Source: an uncultured Nitratifractor sp.
Lineage (GTDB): Bacteria > Campylobacterota > Campylobacteria > Campylobacterales > Sulfurovaceae
Direction: 5' to 3'
DNA: 52,366 bases
NCBI GenBank assembly: GCA_913054475.1
Contig: CAJXJF010000004.1
Location: forward strand, 1 to 52,366
Each line of letters opens with the position of its first letter. Within the stretch, counting starts at the first letter, position 1. The position numbers were made by a program, and so were the translations under genes. Shown here one piece after another: positions 38,677 through 46,770 of the stretch. The notes under the pieces are model-generated. The model was given only the letters and a program-made list of their open reading frames with translations. It ran no database searches and had not been told where the DNA came from.

Positions 38677-40125
38677 ATGTTCAACATATTTGGAGGAAGC
38701 GAGAGCGAAAGAGAGGCGAAGATACTTTTCGGCTCGACGGATGAGAGTAGAGAAGAGAAGGTGGAGCGTAAGAGTCCGTATGACGGGAAGGTGGTGAGTA
38801 CCTATCCCGTATGTAGCGCCGCAGATGCCCAAAAGGCTCTAAAGATAGCCAAAACGGCATCGAAGGCGGCGGCCAAAGCCCCTCTGCATCAGAGGATAGC
38901 CTGGCTCAAGGATGTGGCTGCGAAGTTGAGAGAGCAGGAGGATGATTTCGCGAAAATGATTGTCGACGAGATAGCCAAGCCTCTGCACTTCGCCCGCATA
39001 GAGGTACGCAGATGTGCCGAGACGATAGAGTTGACGGCGGGAGAGCTGCTCTCTTTCGGAGGGGAGACCATAGCTTCGGACGCTACACCCAGCGGAAGGC
39101 AGGCTACGGCATACTATCGTAGAAAGCCAGTGGGTGTGGCGGTCTGTATAACCCCTTTCAACTTTCCTCTGAATCTCATCGCACACAAGATAGCGCCGGC
39201 GCTGGGTAGCGGTAATGCCGTCGTGCTCAAACCTACACCCGAAGCACCCCTCACCGCCTACAAGTTCGCGAAACTCTTCATAGATTCCGAATATGCCGTA
39301 CCCGATGCACTGAGTGTCGTCTATGGGGATGCCGAAGTTGGCTCCGCACTCGTGAAGAGTCCGATACCCAGAGTGATCAGTTTCACCGGCTCCGTGGGCG
39401 TGGGCAAAATAATAACGGCAGAAGCGGGGATAAAGAAGCTGAGTCTGGAGCTTGGCGGCAATGCGGCGACATATATCGACAGTGCGGCCGATTTGAAGAG
39501 TGCGGCCGTCAAATGTGCCTTCGGCTCTTTCTACAACAGCGGACAGGTCTGCATATCTCTGCAGAGAATATATGTCCATGAGTCGGTTTATGAGCAATTT
39601 GCGGAAATGATGGCCGAAGAGACGAAAAAGCTCAAAGTAGGCTCGCCCTACGAGGAGGATACCTTTATGGGGCCTCTCATAAACGAAGAGGCGGTACATA
39701 GAGCCAAAAGCTGGATAGCGAGCGCCAAGGATGAAGGAGCCACCGTCGTAACTGGAGGTGAAGAGGTGGATGGAATCTTCCCTCCTACCGTCGTTACCAA
39801 TGTCACCGACGATATGAAGATTGTATGCGAAGAGGTCTTCGCTCCTATCGTCTCTCTCGTGAAGGTTGAGGATATGCAGAGTGCCATCGACAAGATAAAC
39901 GACTCACCATACGGATTGCAATACTCCATCTTCACCGACTCGCTGAGCAGGGCGAGAGAGTTCATAGATGCTTCCGAGTCGGGAGGAGTGGTGGTCAACG
40001 ATATTCCGACTGTCCGTTTCGATATACAGCCCTATGGAGGTGTCAAACTTTCTGGTGTCGGCAGAGAGGGGCCAAGATTCGCCCTCGAAGAGTTTACGGA
40101 GATTCAATCCGTAGTCATTTTCTAA
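38677..40125 (+). CDS. NAD(P)-dependent aldehyde dehydrogenase
   Basis: 482 residues, full length. Oxidises an aldehyde to the acid through a thiohemiacetal. The Rossmann segment CITPFNFPLNL, GSGNAVVLKPTPEAPL, and SFTGSVGVGK are present. Catalytic Cys292 lies in SGQVCIS and general base Glu258 in LELGGN. Relatives include lactaldehyde and non-phosphorylating glyceraldehyde-3-phosphate dehydrogenases; the substrate cannot be told from sequence. It stands 9 bp before the DUF523 gene. Confidence 0.9.
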   Translation: MFNIFGGSESEREAKILFGSTDESREEKVERKSPYDGKVVSTYPVCSAADAQKALKIAKTASKAAAKAPLHQRIAWLKDVAAKLREQEDDFAKMIVDEIAKPLHFARIEVRRCAETIELTAGELLSFGGETIASDATPSGRQATAYYRRKPVGVAVCITPFNFPLNLIAHKIAPALGSGNAVVLKPTPEAPLTAYKFAKLFIDSEYAVPDALSVVYGDAEVGSALVKSPIPRVISFTGSVGVGKIITAEAGIKKLSLELGGNAATYIDSAADLKSAAVKCAFGSFYNSGQVCISLQRIYVHESVYEQFAEMMAEETKKLKVGSPYEEDTFMGPLINEEAVHRAKSWIASAKDEGATVVTGGEEVDGIFPPTVVTNVTDDMKIVCEEVFAPIVSLVKVEDMQSAIDKINDSPYGLQYSIFTDSLSRAREFIDASESGGVVVNDIPTVRFDIQPYGGVKLSGVGREGPRFALEEFTEIQSVVIF

Positions 40126-40134
40126 GGGCTCTGG

Positions 40135-40605
40135 ATGGGCAAGAGAGTGGCTATTTCCGCCTGTCTCATGGGAAAGAGGTGCAGGTATGACGCCAGTGAC
40201 AACAGAGACTCCAAGCTGCTTGGAAAACTCGAAAGCTACGAGCTGATTCCCTTCTGTCCGGAGGATTTCTGTTTCGGGACACCCCGTCCCACCATGGATT
40301 TGATAGAGACTCCAAAGGGGAAAAGAGCTATCTCCAATCTCACGGGTGCGGATTTGAGTGAGCCGCTTATGGACTATGCCCGGAGATTTTTCGAGACCTA
40401 TCCCGATATAGAGCTCTTCATAGGCAAAGACAGAAGCCCGAGTTGCGGTGTATGCAGTGCCAGATTGTACGACAGGCAAAAGAGGCTGCTCTCCTCTTCA
40501 CAGAGCGGGCTTATGGCACAGGAGGCCATCGATAGAGGTATAGAGTCTCATGATGCCGAGAGTTTCATAGCGGCCAACCCCTCTCCTCCGATTACGGGAG
40601 ATTGA
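40135..40605 (+). CDS. DUF523 family protein
   Basis: 156 residues. The family pattern is clear: VAISACLMGKRCRYDA near the N-terminus, FCPED, then GKDRSPSCGVCS, with several conserved Cys that suggest a metal or Fe-S site. Function is not established. AAGGG precedes the ATG, and the gene follows aldehyde dehydrogenase closely. It ends 1 bp before the convergent small gene. Confidence 0.85.
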   Translation: MGKRVAISACLMGKRCRYDASDNRDSKLLGKLESYELIPFCPEDFCFGTPRPTMDLIETPKGKRAISNLTGADLSEPLMDYARRFFETYPDIELFIGKDRSPSCGVCSARLYDRQKRLLSSSQSGLMAQEAIDRGIESHDAESFIAANPSPPITGD

Positions 40606-40803
40606 TCACTCCTTTACAAATTGGCTGAGCCACTCTCTATCTTCACTCTTCAAAACACCGTGCCTCTTTTGGAGGGAGTCCCTTATACCAAGGAGTGTCT
40701 TTTCATCCAGATATTTCAGTAGGGACCTCTCTATCACCTCTCTCTTCTCTCCATAACTCATGAGACTCTCTATCTCTTCGACTAACTTTTCTCTCTTTTC
40801 CAT
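40606..40803 (-). CDS. Small acidic/helical conserved protein, function unknown
   Basis: 65 residues, predicted almost all helical and highly charged: EIESLMSYGEKREVIERSLLKYL then ...SEDREWLSQF. Similar short proteins with a YG...I..SLL.YL...EDKEWL pattern occur in other Campylobacterota, from memory. It is divergent from bcp with only 31 bp between the starts, and its stop abuts that of the DUF523 gene. No good ribosome site is visible, so the start is less certain. Confidence 0.55.
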   Translation of the reverse strand: MEKREKLVEEIESLMSYGEKREVIERSLLKYLDEKTLLGIRDSLQKRHGVLKSEDREWLSQFVKE

Positions 40804-40834
40804 TCTGATATACTACCGAAAAAAAGGAGGGAAT

Positions 40835-41308
40835 ATGCCCGAGATAGGTGAAAAGGCACCCGACTTCTGTCTGCCCAATCAGGATAGCGAAGAGATATGT
40901 CTGAGAGATTTGAGAGGAAGCTGGATAGTCCTATACTTCTATCCCAAAGACAACACTCCGGGATGTACGAGCGAGGCACTCGATTTCAGTGCCCATATCG
41001 AGGACTTTTCCCGACTTGGCGCCATAGTGCTCGGAGTCAGCCCCGACACTGTCGTAAAGCATAGAAACTTCATAGAGAAGAAGGGATTGAAAGTGACTCT
41101 CCTCAGTGACGAGGAGAGGAGTGTCCTTCAGGCATATGGAGTGTGGCAGTTGAAGAAAAACTACGGCAGAGAGTATATGGGTGTGGTACGCTCAACATTC
41201 CTGATAGACCCTGAGGGTTTGGTGGCCCAAAAATGGGAGAAGGTGAGAGTCAAAGCTCATGTGGAAGCGGTTTTGAAAAAGCTCGAAGAGCTGAAAGAGC
41301 CTGCTTGA
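40835..41308 (+). CDS. bcp: Thiol peroxidase / bacterioferritin comigratory protein
   Basis: 157 residues. Peroxiredoxin that reduces peroxides with thioredoxin. The peroxidatic Cys44 is in TPGCTSE. The usual resolving Cys five residues on is Leu49, so this is a 1-Cys or alternatively resolved form. The ATG at 40835 has GGAGG 4 nt upstream; an earlier in-frame ATG at 40760 would add an unlikely leader overlapping the opposite gene. Confidence 0.93.
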   Translation: MPEIGEKAPDFCLPNQDSEEICLRDLRGSWIVLYFYPKDNTPGCTSEALDFSAHIEDFSRLGAIVLGVSPDTVVKHRNFIEKKGLKVTLLSDEERSVLQAYGVWQLKKNYGREYMGVVRSTFLIDPEGLVAQKWEKVRVKAHVEAVLKKLEELKEPA

Positions 41309-41323
41309 GTCCGGAAGAAGGTG

Positions 41324-41665
41324 CTATAGAGTGATATTCTCTATAAGCTCTATCTCTCCCCCTCTTATGAGCAGTGCATCTATACAGAAGGGTATATCGA
41401 CTCCCTTCTTCTTCATATAGTGGTATGCGGAGTTTATGACCCTTTTCGTTTTGCCGGGAGTTATATTGTATATCGGGTCGAAAGTCCCTTTCGAGCTTTT
41501 GACCTCGATGAAATGCAAAACACCTCCTCTCATAGCGACTATATCTATCTCTCCGAGCCTTCCTGCGTAGTAGTTTCTCTCCACTATCCGGAAACCTTTG
41601 GCCTGCAGATACGCCGTGGCCGCAGACTCACCCTCCCTGCCGAGGCTCCTCCTGTCTCTGTGCAT
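41324..41665 (-). CDS. yraN: UPF0102 / YraN endonuclease-like protein
   Basis: 113 residues. Restriction-endonuclease-like fold; YraN proteins are linked with DNA metabolism but their substrate is unclear. The core motif GEIDIVAMRGGVLHFIEVKSS with Glu, Asp and the EVK pair is intact. It starts right after the formate dehydrogenase stop (TGA then ATG), a coupled arrangement. Confidence 0.88.
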   Translation of the reverse strand: MHRDRRSLGREGESAATAYLQAKGFRIVERNYYAGRLGEIDIVAMRGGVLHFIEVKSSKGTFDPIYNITPGKTKRVINSAYHYMKKKGVDIPFCIDALLIRGGEIELIENITL

Positions 41666-43774
41666 TCAGCTACACCCGAACTCTTCGCCCAGCGCTATCA
41701 CCTCCACTTTGAGGGATTTGAAGCAGGCTGTATCCACCAGCTCGTCTCTCTCGTCTCCGAAGAGTCTGTTGATTCCGCTTTGGGCGTAGTGGAAGGTGGA
41801 AAATATCGTCCCCTCTCTTATCGTATCGCTATATTTCACACTCAGGGCTTCACTCTCCCCGTAGCGGCTTCTAAGCAGTACTTTGTCTCCGAATTTCTCT
41901 TCGTCGGCAGGGTTGGCCATCACTATATCTTCTGCATATCTCTTTTCGAGTCTGGGGCTTTTCGCCGTCTGAGCCGAGTTGTTGTATTGAGTCAGAATTC
42001 TGCCGGTAGTGAGATATCTATAGCTGTTTTCGGAGGGTTTGAAACTCCCTTCGACGAGCTCCTCCACCATCCCTCTCATCTTCCATCTCGTGTAGCGGAA
42101 GCGTCCCAGCCCGTCTTCCGTCCTGAAATCGAGCAGATGGAGCCTTGGAGTATCTTCGTGGAAGACAGGCCACTGCATGCCTCTCTTTCTATGCCTTTCG
42201 AGTCTGTAGTATTCTGCATGGCTGAATCTTTTGGGGGCTTTGCGTCTGACTTCGTTCCAGACATCCTCGCTATTGCGATAGCCGAAATCTTTGCCGAATC
42301 TTTCGGATAGGCGGGAGAGTACCTCCCAGTCGTCGGGCAGGTCGCACTCCAGCAGTGGCTGGGAGAGGTGCAGTCTGCGCATGGCGTTTATATAGACACC
42401 GGTCTTTTCGTATGCCGACTTCACACCGATGACGATATCGGCTCTTTTGGCTATCTCGCTCATAAAGAGCTCCTGCACCATAATGAATTCCATCCTGCTC
42501 AGAGCTTTGGATATCTTGTTGAGATTGGGATGGATATGCAGCAGGTCCTCACCCATATTTATCATGGATACTATTTTGCCCTCGAGCATCGCATCTATCA
42601 GTTTCGGTGTGCTCAGACCCTTTTTCGCCGGCTTTTCGTAATCGGGAGCGTAATATGGCAGACAGCCCATATCGCATGCTCCCTGTACATTGTTCTGCCC
42701 TCTCAGAGGCATCAATCCGGCTCCGTTTTTCCCTATATTGCCTGTAAGCAGTGCAAGATGGGTGATCGCCATGACGGCGTAGGAGCCGTCTATATGCTCC
42801 GTCACTCCGAGCCCCCAGAGAATCATCGAACGCTTCAGGGCGTACTCTCTGGCTATATTCGGAATGCTTTTGGCGAGATATTCGTAGCCTTTTACCTTCC
42901 TGAAAAAGGAGGGATTGGCGTATGGGTCGTTGAGGATGGACTCTCTGTACTCTTCGAAACCGCAGGTCCTTGTGGCCACGAACTCTTTGTCGTAGAGCTC
43001 TTCGTCGAGTATCACATAGGCCATCATATTGAGTATAAGAAGATTGCTTTCGTAGGGAATCGTACAGTTGTGTCTGGCCATTTTGGCCAGTTTCGTCTCT
43101 CTGACATCTATCACCGCGAGATTGTCGTGCTGGCGTGCACAATCGACTATTCTGTTGGCTATGATAGGGTGGGCATCCATCGTATTCGAGCCTATGACAA
43201 GCAGAAACTCCGCCTCGTAGATGTCGTTGTAGGGGTTGGTGGCCGCTCCCTCTCCAATCGTCTCCTTCATCCCTCTGAGGCTGGGAGAGTGGCAGACTCT
43301 GGCACAGCTGTCTATATGCGGGGAGTTCATCGTTTCGCGGCAGAATTTCTGAAAGGCATAGGCGCTTTCGCAACTGCTTCTGGCCCCGCCGATGGCACAA
43401 AAACTCTCTTCGCCGAACTTTTCGGAACACTCCTCGAGCTTCAAAGCGGCGATATCGAGGGCGGTATCGAGCTCACAGCTGTAGTACTCGCTGTCGAAAT
43501 CCCTCAGTCTGTCCAGGAGCTCTTCGCCCAGCAGCTGACGGTTTTTTTCGATGAACTTTTTTCTTATTCTGGGCTCTCTAACCCTCTCTCTCGACTCTAC
43601 GAAATCGAAACCGTATCTCCCCTTGATACAGAGTTTGCCCTGGCTTACGACTCCATCTTTTTCGGCGAAAATTCTCTCTATATGCCCGTTGGAGACTTCC
43701 GCTGCTATGTCACATCCCACGCCGCAGTATGTGCATACACTCTCTATCTTCGCACTCTCGCTCTTTTTCATCAT
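41666..43774 (-). CDS. Cytoplasmic molybdopterin formate dehydrogenase (Cys type)
   Basis: 702 residues. Mo/W-bis-MGD oxidoreductase of the FdhF group; formate to CO2 or the reverse. An N-terminal [4Fe-4S] site has Cys14, Cys17, Cys21 and Cys49 (CTYCGVGC...KLCIKGR). The metal ligand is Cys161 in RVCHSP, where FDH-H has selenocysteine, with the adjacent His162 conserved. NNVQGACDMG and the C-terminal cofactor-binding region are present. There is no Tat signal or ferredoxin extension, so it is probably cytoplasmic. No FdhB/C, NADH-linked or FdhD genes lie beside it; the electron partner is unknown. GGAGAG precedes the ATG. Confidence 0.85.
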   Translation of the reverse strand: MMKKSESAKIESVCTYCGVGCDIAAEVSNGHIERIFAEKDGVVSQGKLCIKGRYGFDFVESRERVREPRIRKKFIEKNRQLLGEELLDRLRDFDSEYYSCELDTALDIAALKLEECSEKFGEESFCAIGGARSSCESAYAFQKFCRETMNSPHIDSCARVCHSPSLRGMKETIGEGAATNPYNDIYEAEFLLVIGSNTMDAHPIIANRIVDCARQHDNLAVIDVRETKLAKMARHNCTIPYESNLLILNMMAYVILDEELYDKEFVATRTCGFEEYRESILNDPYANPSFFRKVKGYEYLAKSIPNIAREYALKRSMILWGLGVTEHIDGSYAVMAITHLALLTGNIGKNGAGLMPLRGQNNVQGACDMGCLPYYAPDYEKPAKKGLSTPKLIDAMLEGKIVSMINMGEDLLHIHPNLNKISKALSRMEFIMVQELFMSEIAKRADIVIGVKSAYEKTGVYINAMRRLHLSQPLLECDLPDDWEVLSRLSERFGKDFGYRNSEDVWNEVRRKAPKRFSHAEYYRLERHRKRGMQWPVFHEDTPRLHLLDFRTEDGLGRFRYTRWKMRGMVEELVEGSFKPSENSYRYLTTGRILTQYNNSAQTAKSPRLEKRYAEDIVMANPADEEKFGDKVLLRSRYGESEALSVKYSDTIREGTIFSTFHYAQSGINRLFGDERDELVDTACFKSLKVEVIALGEEFGCS

Positions 43775-43813
43775 GATATTTCGCTCTCCGTAGCCTCTTT
43801 GTGCAATTTTATC

Positions 43814-44929
43814 CTATCTTCGGGCGAGATACTCTTCGAGTCTGTCCATCCCCTCTCTCATATCCTCGATATCTCCGGTGAAAGAGAAGCGAAGGTGAGT
43901 TTTGGTGCCGTTTTCGCCGAAGTCCACACCGGGTGTCACCGCTATATGTATATTTTCCAGAAGTTCCTTTGCAAAGCTTCGAGAATCGTCGCTGTAACGA
44001 CTCGTATCGCACCAGATATAGAAAGCTCCCATGGGTGAAACGGATATATCGAAGAGTTTCGAGAGTCTTTGGAGGAGATAGTCTCTCCTTTTGGCATATA
44101 CCTCTCTGACGCTATCGAGATATTCGTAGTCGAAAGCTTCCAGTGCCGCGTATTGGCTTGGAGTCGGTGCCGAAATATAGAGATTCTGGGCTATGATTTC
44201 CGCCGCTCTGCAGAGTTTTTCCGGTACGATTATCCAGCCCAGTCTCAGCCCCGGCATACAGAAATATTTGGAGAAGCCGTTTATCACCAGAGCATCGTCG
44301 AAATACTCCAGCGCACTGTGCGCTCTGCCCTCGTAAACCAGACCGTGGTAGAGTTCGTCGGAAATCAGGCTTATCCCCCTTCGTTCGCACTCCACACACA
44401 GAGAGCGGAGTTTTTCCGGCGGATAGAGGGTGCCGGTGGGATTGGAGGGCGAAGATATGTGCACGACATCTGCATCGTACTCCTCGAGGGCAGACGCCTC
44501 TATGCAGTATCCGTTTTCGACTCCCAGAGGTATCTGCAGGGCTTCGCAATCGACCATATATGCGAAATTTCTGTAGCATGGGTAGGAGGGGTCGCCCATG
44601 GCTATTGAATATCCGGCCTCCGTCGTGAGCTGATATGCCACCATGAAGGCGATACTACTTCCCGGTGTCAGCAAAATCCTGCGAGTCTCTATCTCCAGAG
44701 CGTAGCTCCTTCTGTAGTGTTCGGCTATCTTTTCACGCAACGGAGCGATTCCCATACTGTCGGTATATGAGAAGCCACCTCTCTGCACGGCATCTGCAAG
44801 AGCCCTCTTTACACCCGGCGGAGGAGGAAGGTCGGGTTGACCTATTTCGAAATGTATCGCGTCATCATACTTCGCCGCCTCCGCGACTATATCCATAACC
44901 ATAAAAGGGCTCATTTTATCGTATCTCAC
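43814..44929 (-). CDS. Class I/II PLP-dependent aminotransferase
   Basis: 371 residues from the chosen GTG. Transfers amino groups with pyridoxal phosphate. PLP Lys221 lies in INGFSKYFCMPGLRLGW, Asn163 in SNPTG, and HFEIGQPDLPPP near the N-terminus fits the aspartate/alanine-type subfamily; the substrate is not clear. The GTG at 44929 is selected because GGATGGAG sits 5 nt upstream; a GTG at 44977 lies inside the inverted repeat. It is divergent from the 45013 gene. Confidence 0.87.
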   Translation of the reverse strand: MRYDKMSPFMVMDIVAEAAKYDDAIHFEIGQPDLPPPPGVKRALADAVQRGGFSYTDSMGIAPLREKIAEHYRRSYALEIETRRILLTPGSSIAFMVAYQLTTEAGYSIAMGDPSYPCYRNFAYMVDCEALQIPLGVENGYCIEASALEEYDADVVHISSPSNPTGTLYPPEKLRSLCVECERRGISLISDELYHGLVYEGRAHSALEYFDDALVINGFSKYFCMPGLRLGWIIVPEKLCRAAEIIAQNLYISAPTPSQYAALEAFDYEYLDSVREVYAKRRDYLLQRLSKLFDISVSPMGAFYIWCDTSRYSDDSRSFAKELLENIHIAVTPGVDFGENGTKTHLRFSFTGDIEDMREGMDRLEEYLARR

Positions 44930-44969
44930 ACTATCGCTCCATCCTTTTTTCGCTACACCTACATTTTTA

Positions 44970-45011
44970 CAATACACTATTGTATCGACAATTATATTCG
45001 ATACAATAGTG
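44970..45011. promoter_or_regulatory. Perfect 13-bp inverted repeat, putative operator
   Basis: CACTATTGTATCG (44975-44987) and CGATACAATAGTG (44999-45011) are exact reverse complements around 11 bp of AT-rich DNA. An overlapping ACAATA-CAC-TATTGT dyad sits at 44970-44984. The repeat lies between two divergent genes and touches the ATG of the plus-strand one. It suits a dimeric repressor, or forms a strong 5' hairpin in the mRNA. Confidence 0.6.
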
Positions 45012-45012
45012 C

Positions 45013-45324
45013 ATGGATAAAGAGATGAATAGTATAAAGGAAATGGGAGCGGGGTCGCTGATAGCCTTTTACACTGTCGCTTTGCTTCTGCTCTTCGTCT
45101 ATGCCGCGCTTCTTCTGCCGAGTGCGGATATAGCCGTAGAGAGGGGAGGGCGATGGCAAGCCCTCGTGCCGCTGCTGCTCCTCTCCCTTTTGTGGCTCTA
45201 CACCTTTTGGAGGGCCCGCACTCTGCTGCTCTCCCAAAGATATCTACAGGCCTATGCCTGGCTTTTGGGCGGAAACGCTCTGGGGATAGTACTGATGCTG
45301 AACTATCTTACAATGCTTTCGTAG
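45013..45324 (+). CDS. Small three-helix membrane protein
   Basis: 103 residues. Three hydrophobic segments (about 14-36, 48-65 and 77-100), with R/K-rich turns. No domain was recognised. The ATG at 45013 abuts the inverted repeat and lacks a clear ribosome site; Met5 at 45025 is an alternative with GGA 7 nt upstream. It precedes the DUF4139 gene by 26 bp, so the pair may act together. Confidence 0.6.
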   Translation: MDKEMNSIKEMGAGSLIAFYTVALLLLFVYAALLLPSADIAVERGGRWQALVPLLLLSLLWLYTFWRARTLLLSQRYLQAYAWLLGGNALGIVLMLNYLTMLS

Positions 45325-45350
45325 CCGAGTTTATGGAAAGGAGAAAGAGT

Positions 45351-46769
45351 ATGAAAAGAGGAGGATACAGCCTTGTCGGTATCGGCGCATATCTCGTTTG
45401 TGCCGTTTCGGCATTCGCGGGAGCTACGCTCGAGATTTACGAAGATGGCGCCATATACAGCCATATTCCGTCGGGGCGCTATGTCGGATTCGTCTCTTCG
45501 GAGACTACGGCCAGGTGCGACGGGAGGCTGGTGGCACTCGGGACGGAGGGTGAGTGTCCCGACAAAAAAAGACTCTGCCAGGAGAGGAGAGAGATAGAGA
45601 AGAGTATTCGAGAATATGACAGGAGCAGATTCGCTCTCGAGAGTCTCGAAACGATTCTAAAGAGGGTGAAACCTAGCATGACGGATGCAGTGCTCCTTAT
45701 TGAGAGTGCGCAAAAGATAGGAGAAAAAAGGGCCGAACTCTCGGCACGCAGGAGAGAGTTGAAAAGGGTTTTACAGGGTAAAAGAGAGGCGTTTATGAAT
45801 AAAAGCTCCTCGATGGAGCCCCGTTTTCTGGAGAAAGAGTGTGCGGGAGAGTTGCAGCTGACTCTGCCGGCGTCGGCGATAGAGCTCGGGATGGAGCAGA
45901 AGATAGATATTTCCGACACTGCCAAGATGCATATAGAGCGCTCTTTGCTCCTTAAAAACAGAAGCGGTGTCGATATAGCGGCGAAGAGCGCTTTTGTATA
46001 TGCCAAAAGATCCCGAAACTACATAAAGGCTCCCCGTTTCAATCCCTGGATAGTGCAACCCTACGAAGCACCCTTTCGCAACTTACTCAAAATGCGCACT
46101 TCGCCAAGGGGTGGCCCGATGGCCGGCAGAGCCATACCCGCTCCCTCCCCGGCGCGGGCCAAAAGAGTGGCTTTTCGCAGTTACGATTTGGGCACTGTGC
46201 TTCTCCCCTCCGACGGAGAGAGCCACAAAGTGCTGGTGGAAGAAGAGAGAGTCGAAGGCAGGTGCGAAGAGAGAGGCTACCCCTATGCCTCCCACAAGCT
46301 ATACAGGGTATGCAGCTTCACTCCCACTAAGCCTGTCGAGAGCGACAAATGGATAGTGACGAAAGGGAACAGGGTGGTGAGCGAAGCGGCCTTCGGCTTC
46401 TACGAGGGCAAGAGCTACAGCCTCTTCGTAGATATAGACGATTCCGTCGATATAAAGAGGAGGAGGATAGCCCCCGCCGAGAGAGAAGAGGGGATATTCG
46501 GCTCCTATATACAAAGGAGAGACGGCTATATAGTAGAAATAGTCAATCGCTCCGACGAAAAGAAGAGGATGAAGTTGACGCAGAGGATACCCCATCCCGT
46601 GAAGGATGGAATCGAAGTCTCCCTGCAAAAGGTAGAGGGAGCCAGGAAACTCTCGCTCGATGAAGAGGGAAAACTGCTACTCTATTGCGAAGTACCTCCT
46701 CGCAGCAGCAAAAAGATATATGTGAGATTCCTTTTGAGATACAAGAAAGATATGAAAGTCGTATATTGA
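45351..46769 (+). CDS. Exported DUF4139-type protein
   Basis: 472 residues. A signal peptide (about 1-24, ending SAFAGA) is followed by a beta/coiled-coil N-part: a helical Arg/Glu-rich segment at about 75-150 and then a C-terminal beta-rich DUF4139-like domain (about 200-472). DUF4139 proteins are often coupled to adhesion or mucoidy genes but the function is unknown. GGAGAAAGAG precedes the ATG at 45351; the same frame is open further upstream but only in the neighbour's coding sequence. It ends 1 bp from convergent xerH. Confidence 0.72.
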   Translation: MKRGGYSLVGIGAYLVCAVSAFAGATLEIYEDGAIYSHIPSGRYVGFVSSETTARCDGRLVALGTEGECPDKKRLCQERREIEKSIREYDRSRFALESLETILKRVKPSMTDAVLLIESAQKIGEKRAELSARRRELKRVLQGKREAFMNKSSSMEPRFLEKECAGELQLTLPASAIELGMEQKIDISDTAKMHIERSLLLKNRSGVDIAAKSAFVYAKRSRNYIKAPRFNPWIVQPYEAPFRNLLKMRTSPRGGPMAGRAIPAPSPARAKRVAFRSYDLGTVLLPSDGESHKVLVEEERVEGRCEERGYPYASHKLYRVCSFTPTKPVESDKWIVTKGNRVVSEAAFGFYEGKSYSLFVDIDDSVDIKRRRIAPAEREEGIFGSYIQRRDGYIVEIVNRSDEKKRMKLTQRIPHPVKDGIEVSLQKVEGARKLSLDEEGKLLLYCEVPPRSSKKIYVRFLLRYKKDMKVVY

Positions 46770-46770
46770 G

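Noticed and set aside
43290-43300. Possible selenocysteine codon in the formate dehydrogenase
   Set aside because: The position corresponding to Sec in FDH-H reads as a cysteine codon; no in-frame TGA is present.
42368-44038. A 556-codon open frame on the plus strand opposite the formate dehydrogenase gene
   Set aside because: It is the mirror of a well-conserved molybdopterin enzyme on the minus strand, shows no domain, and arises from codon bias.
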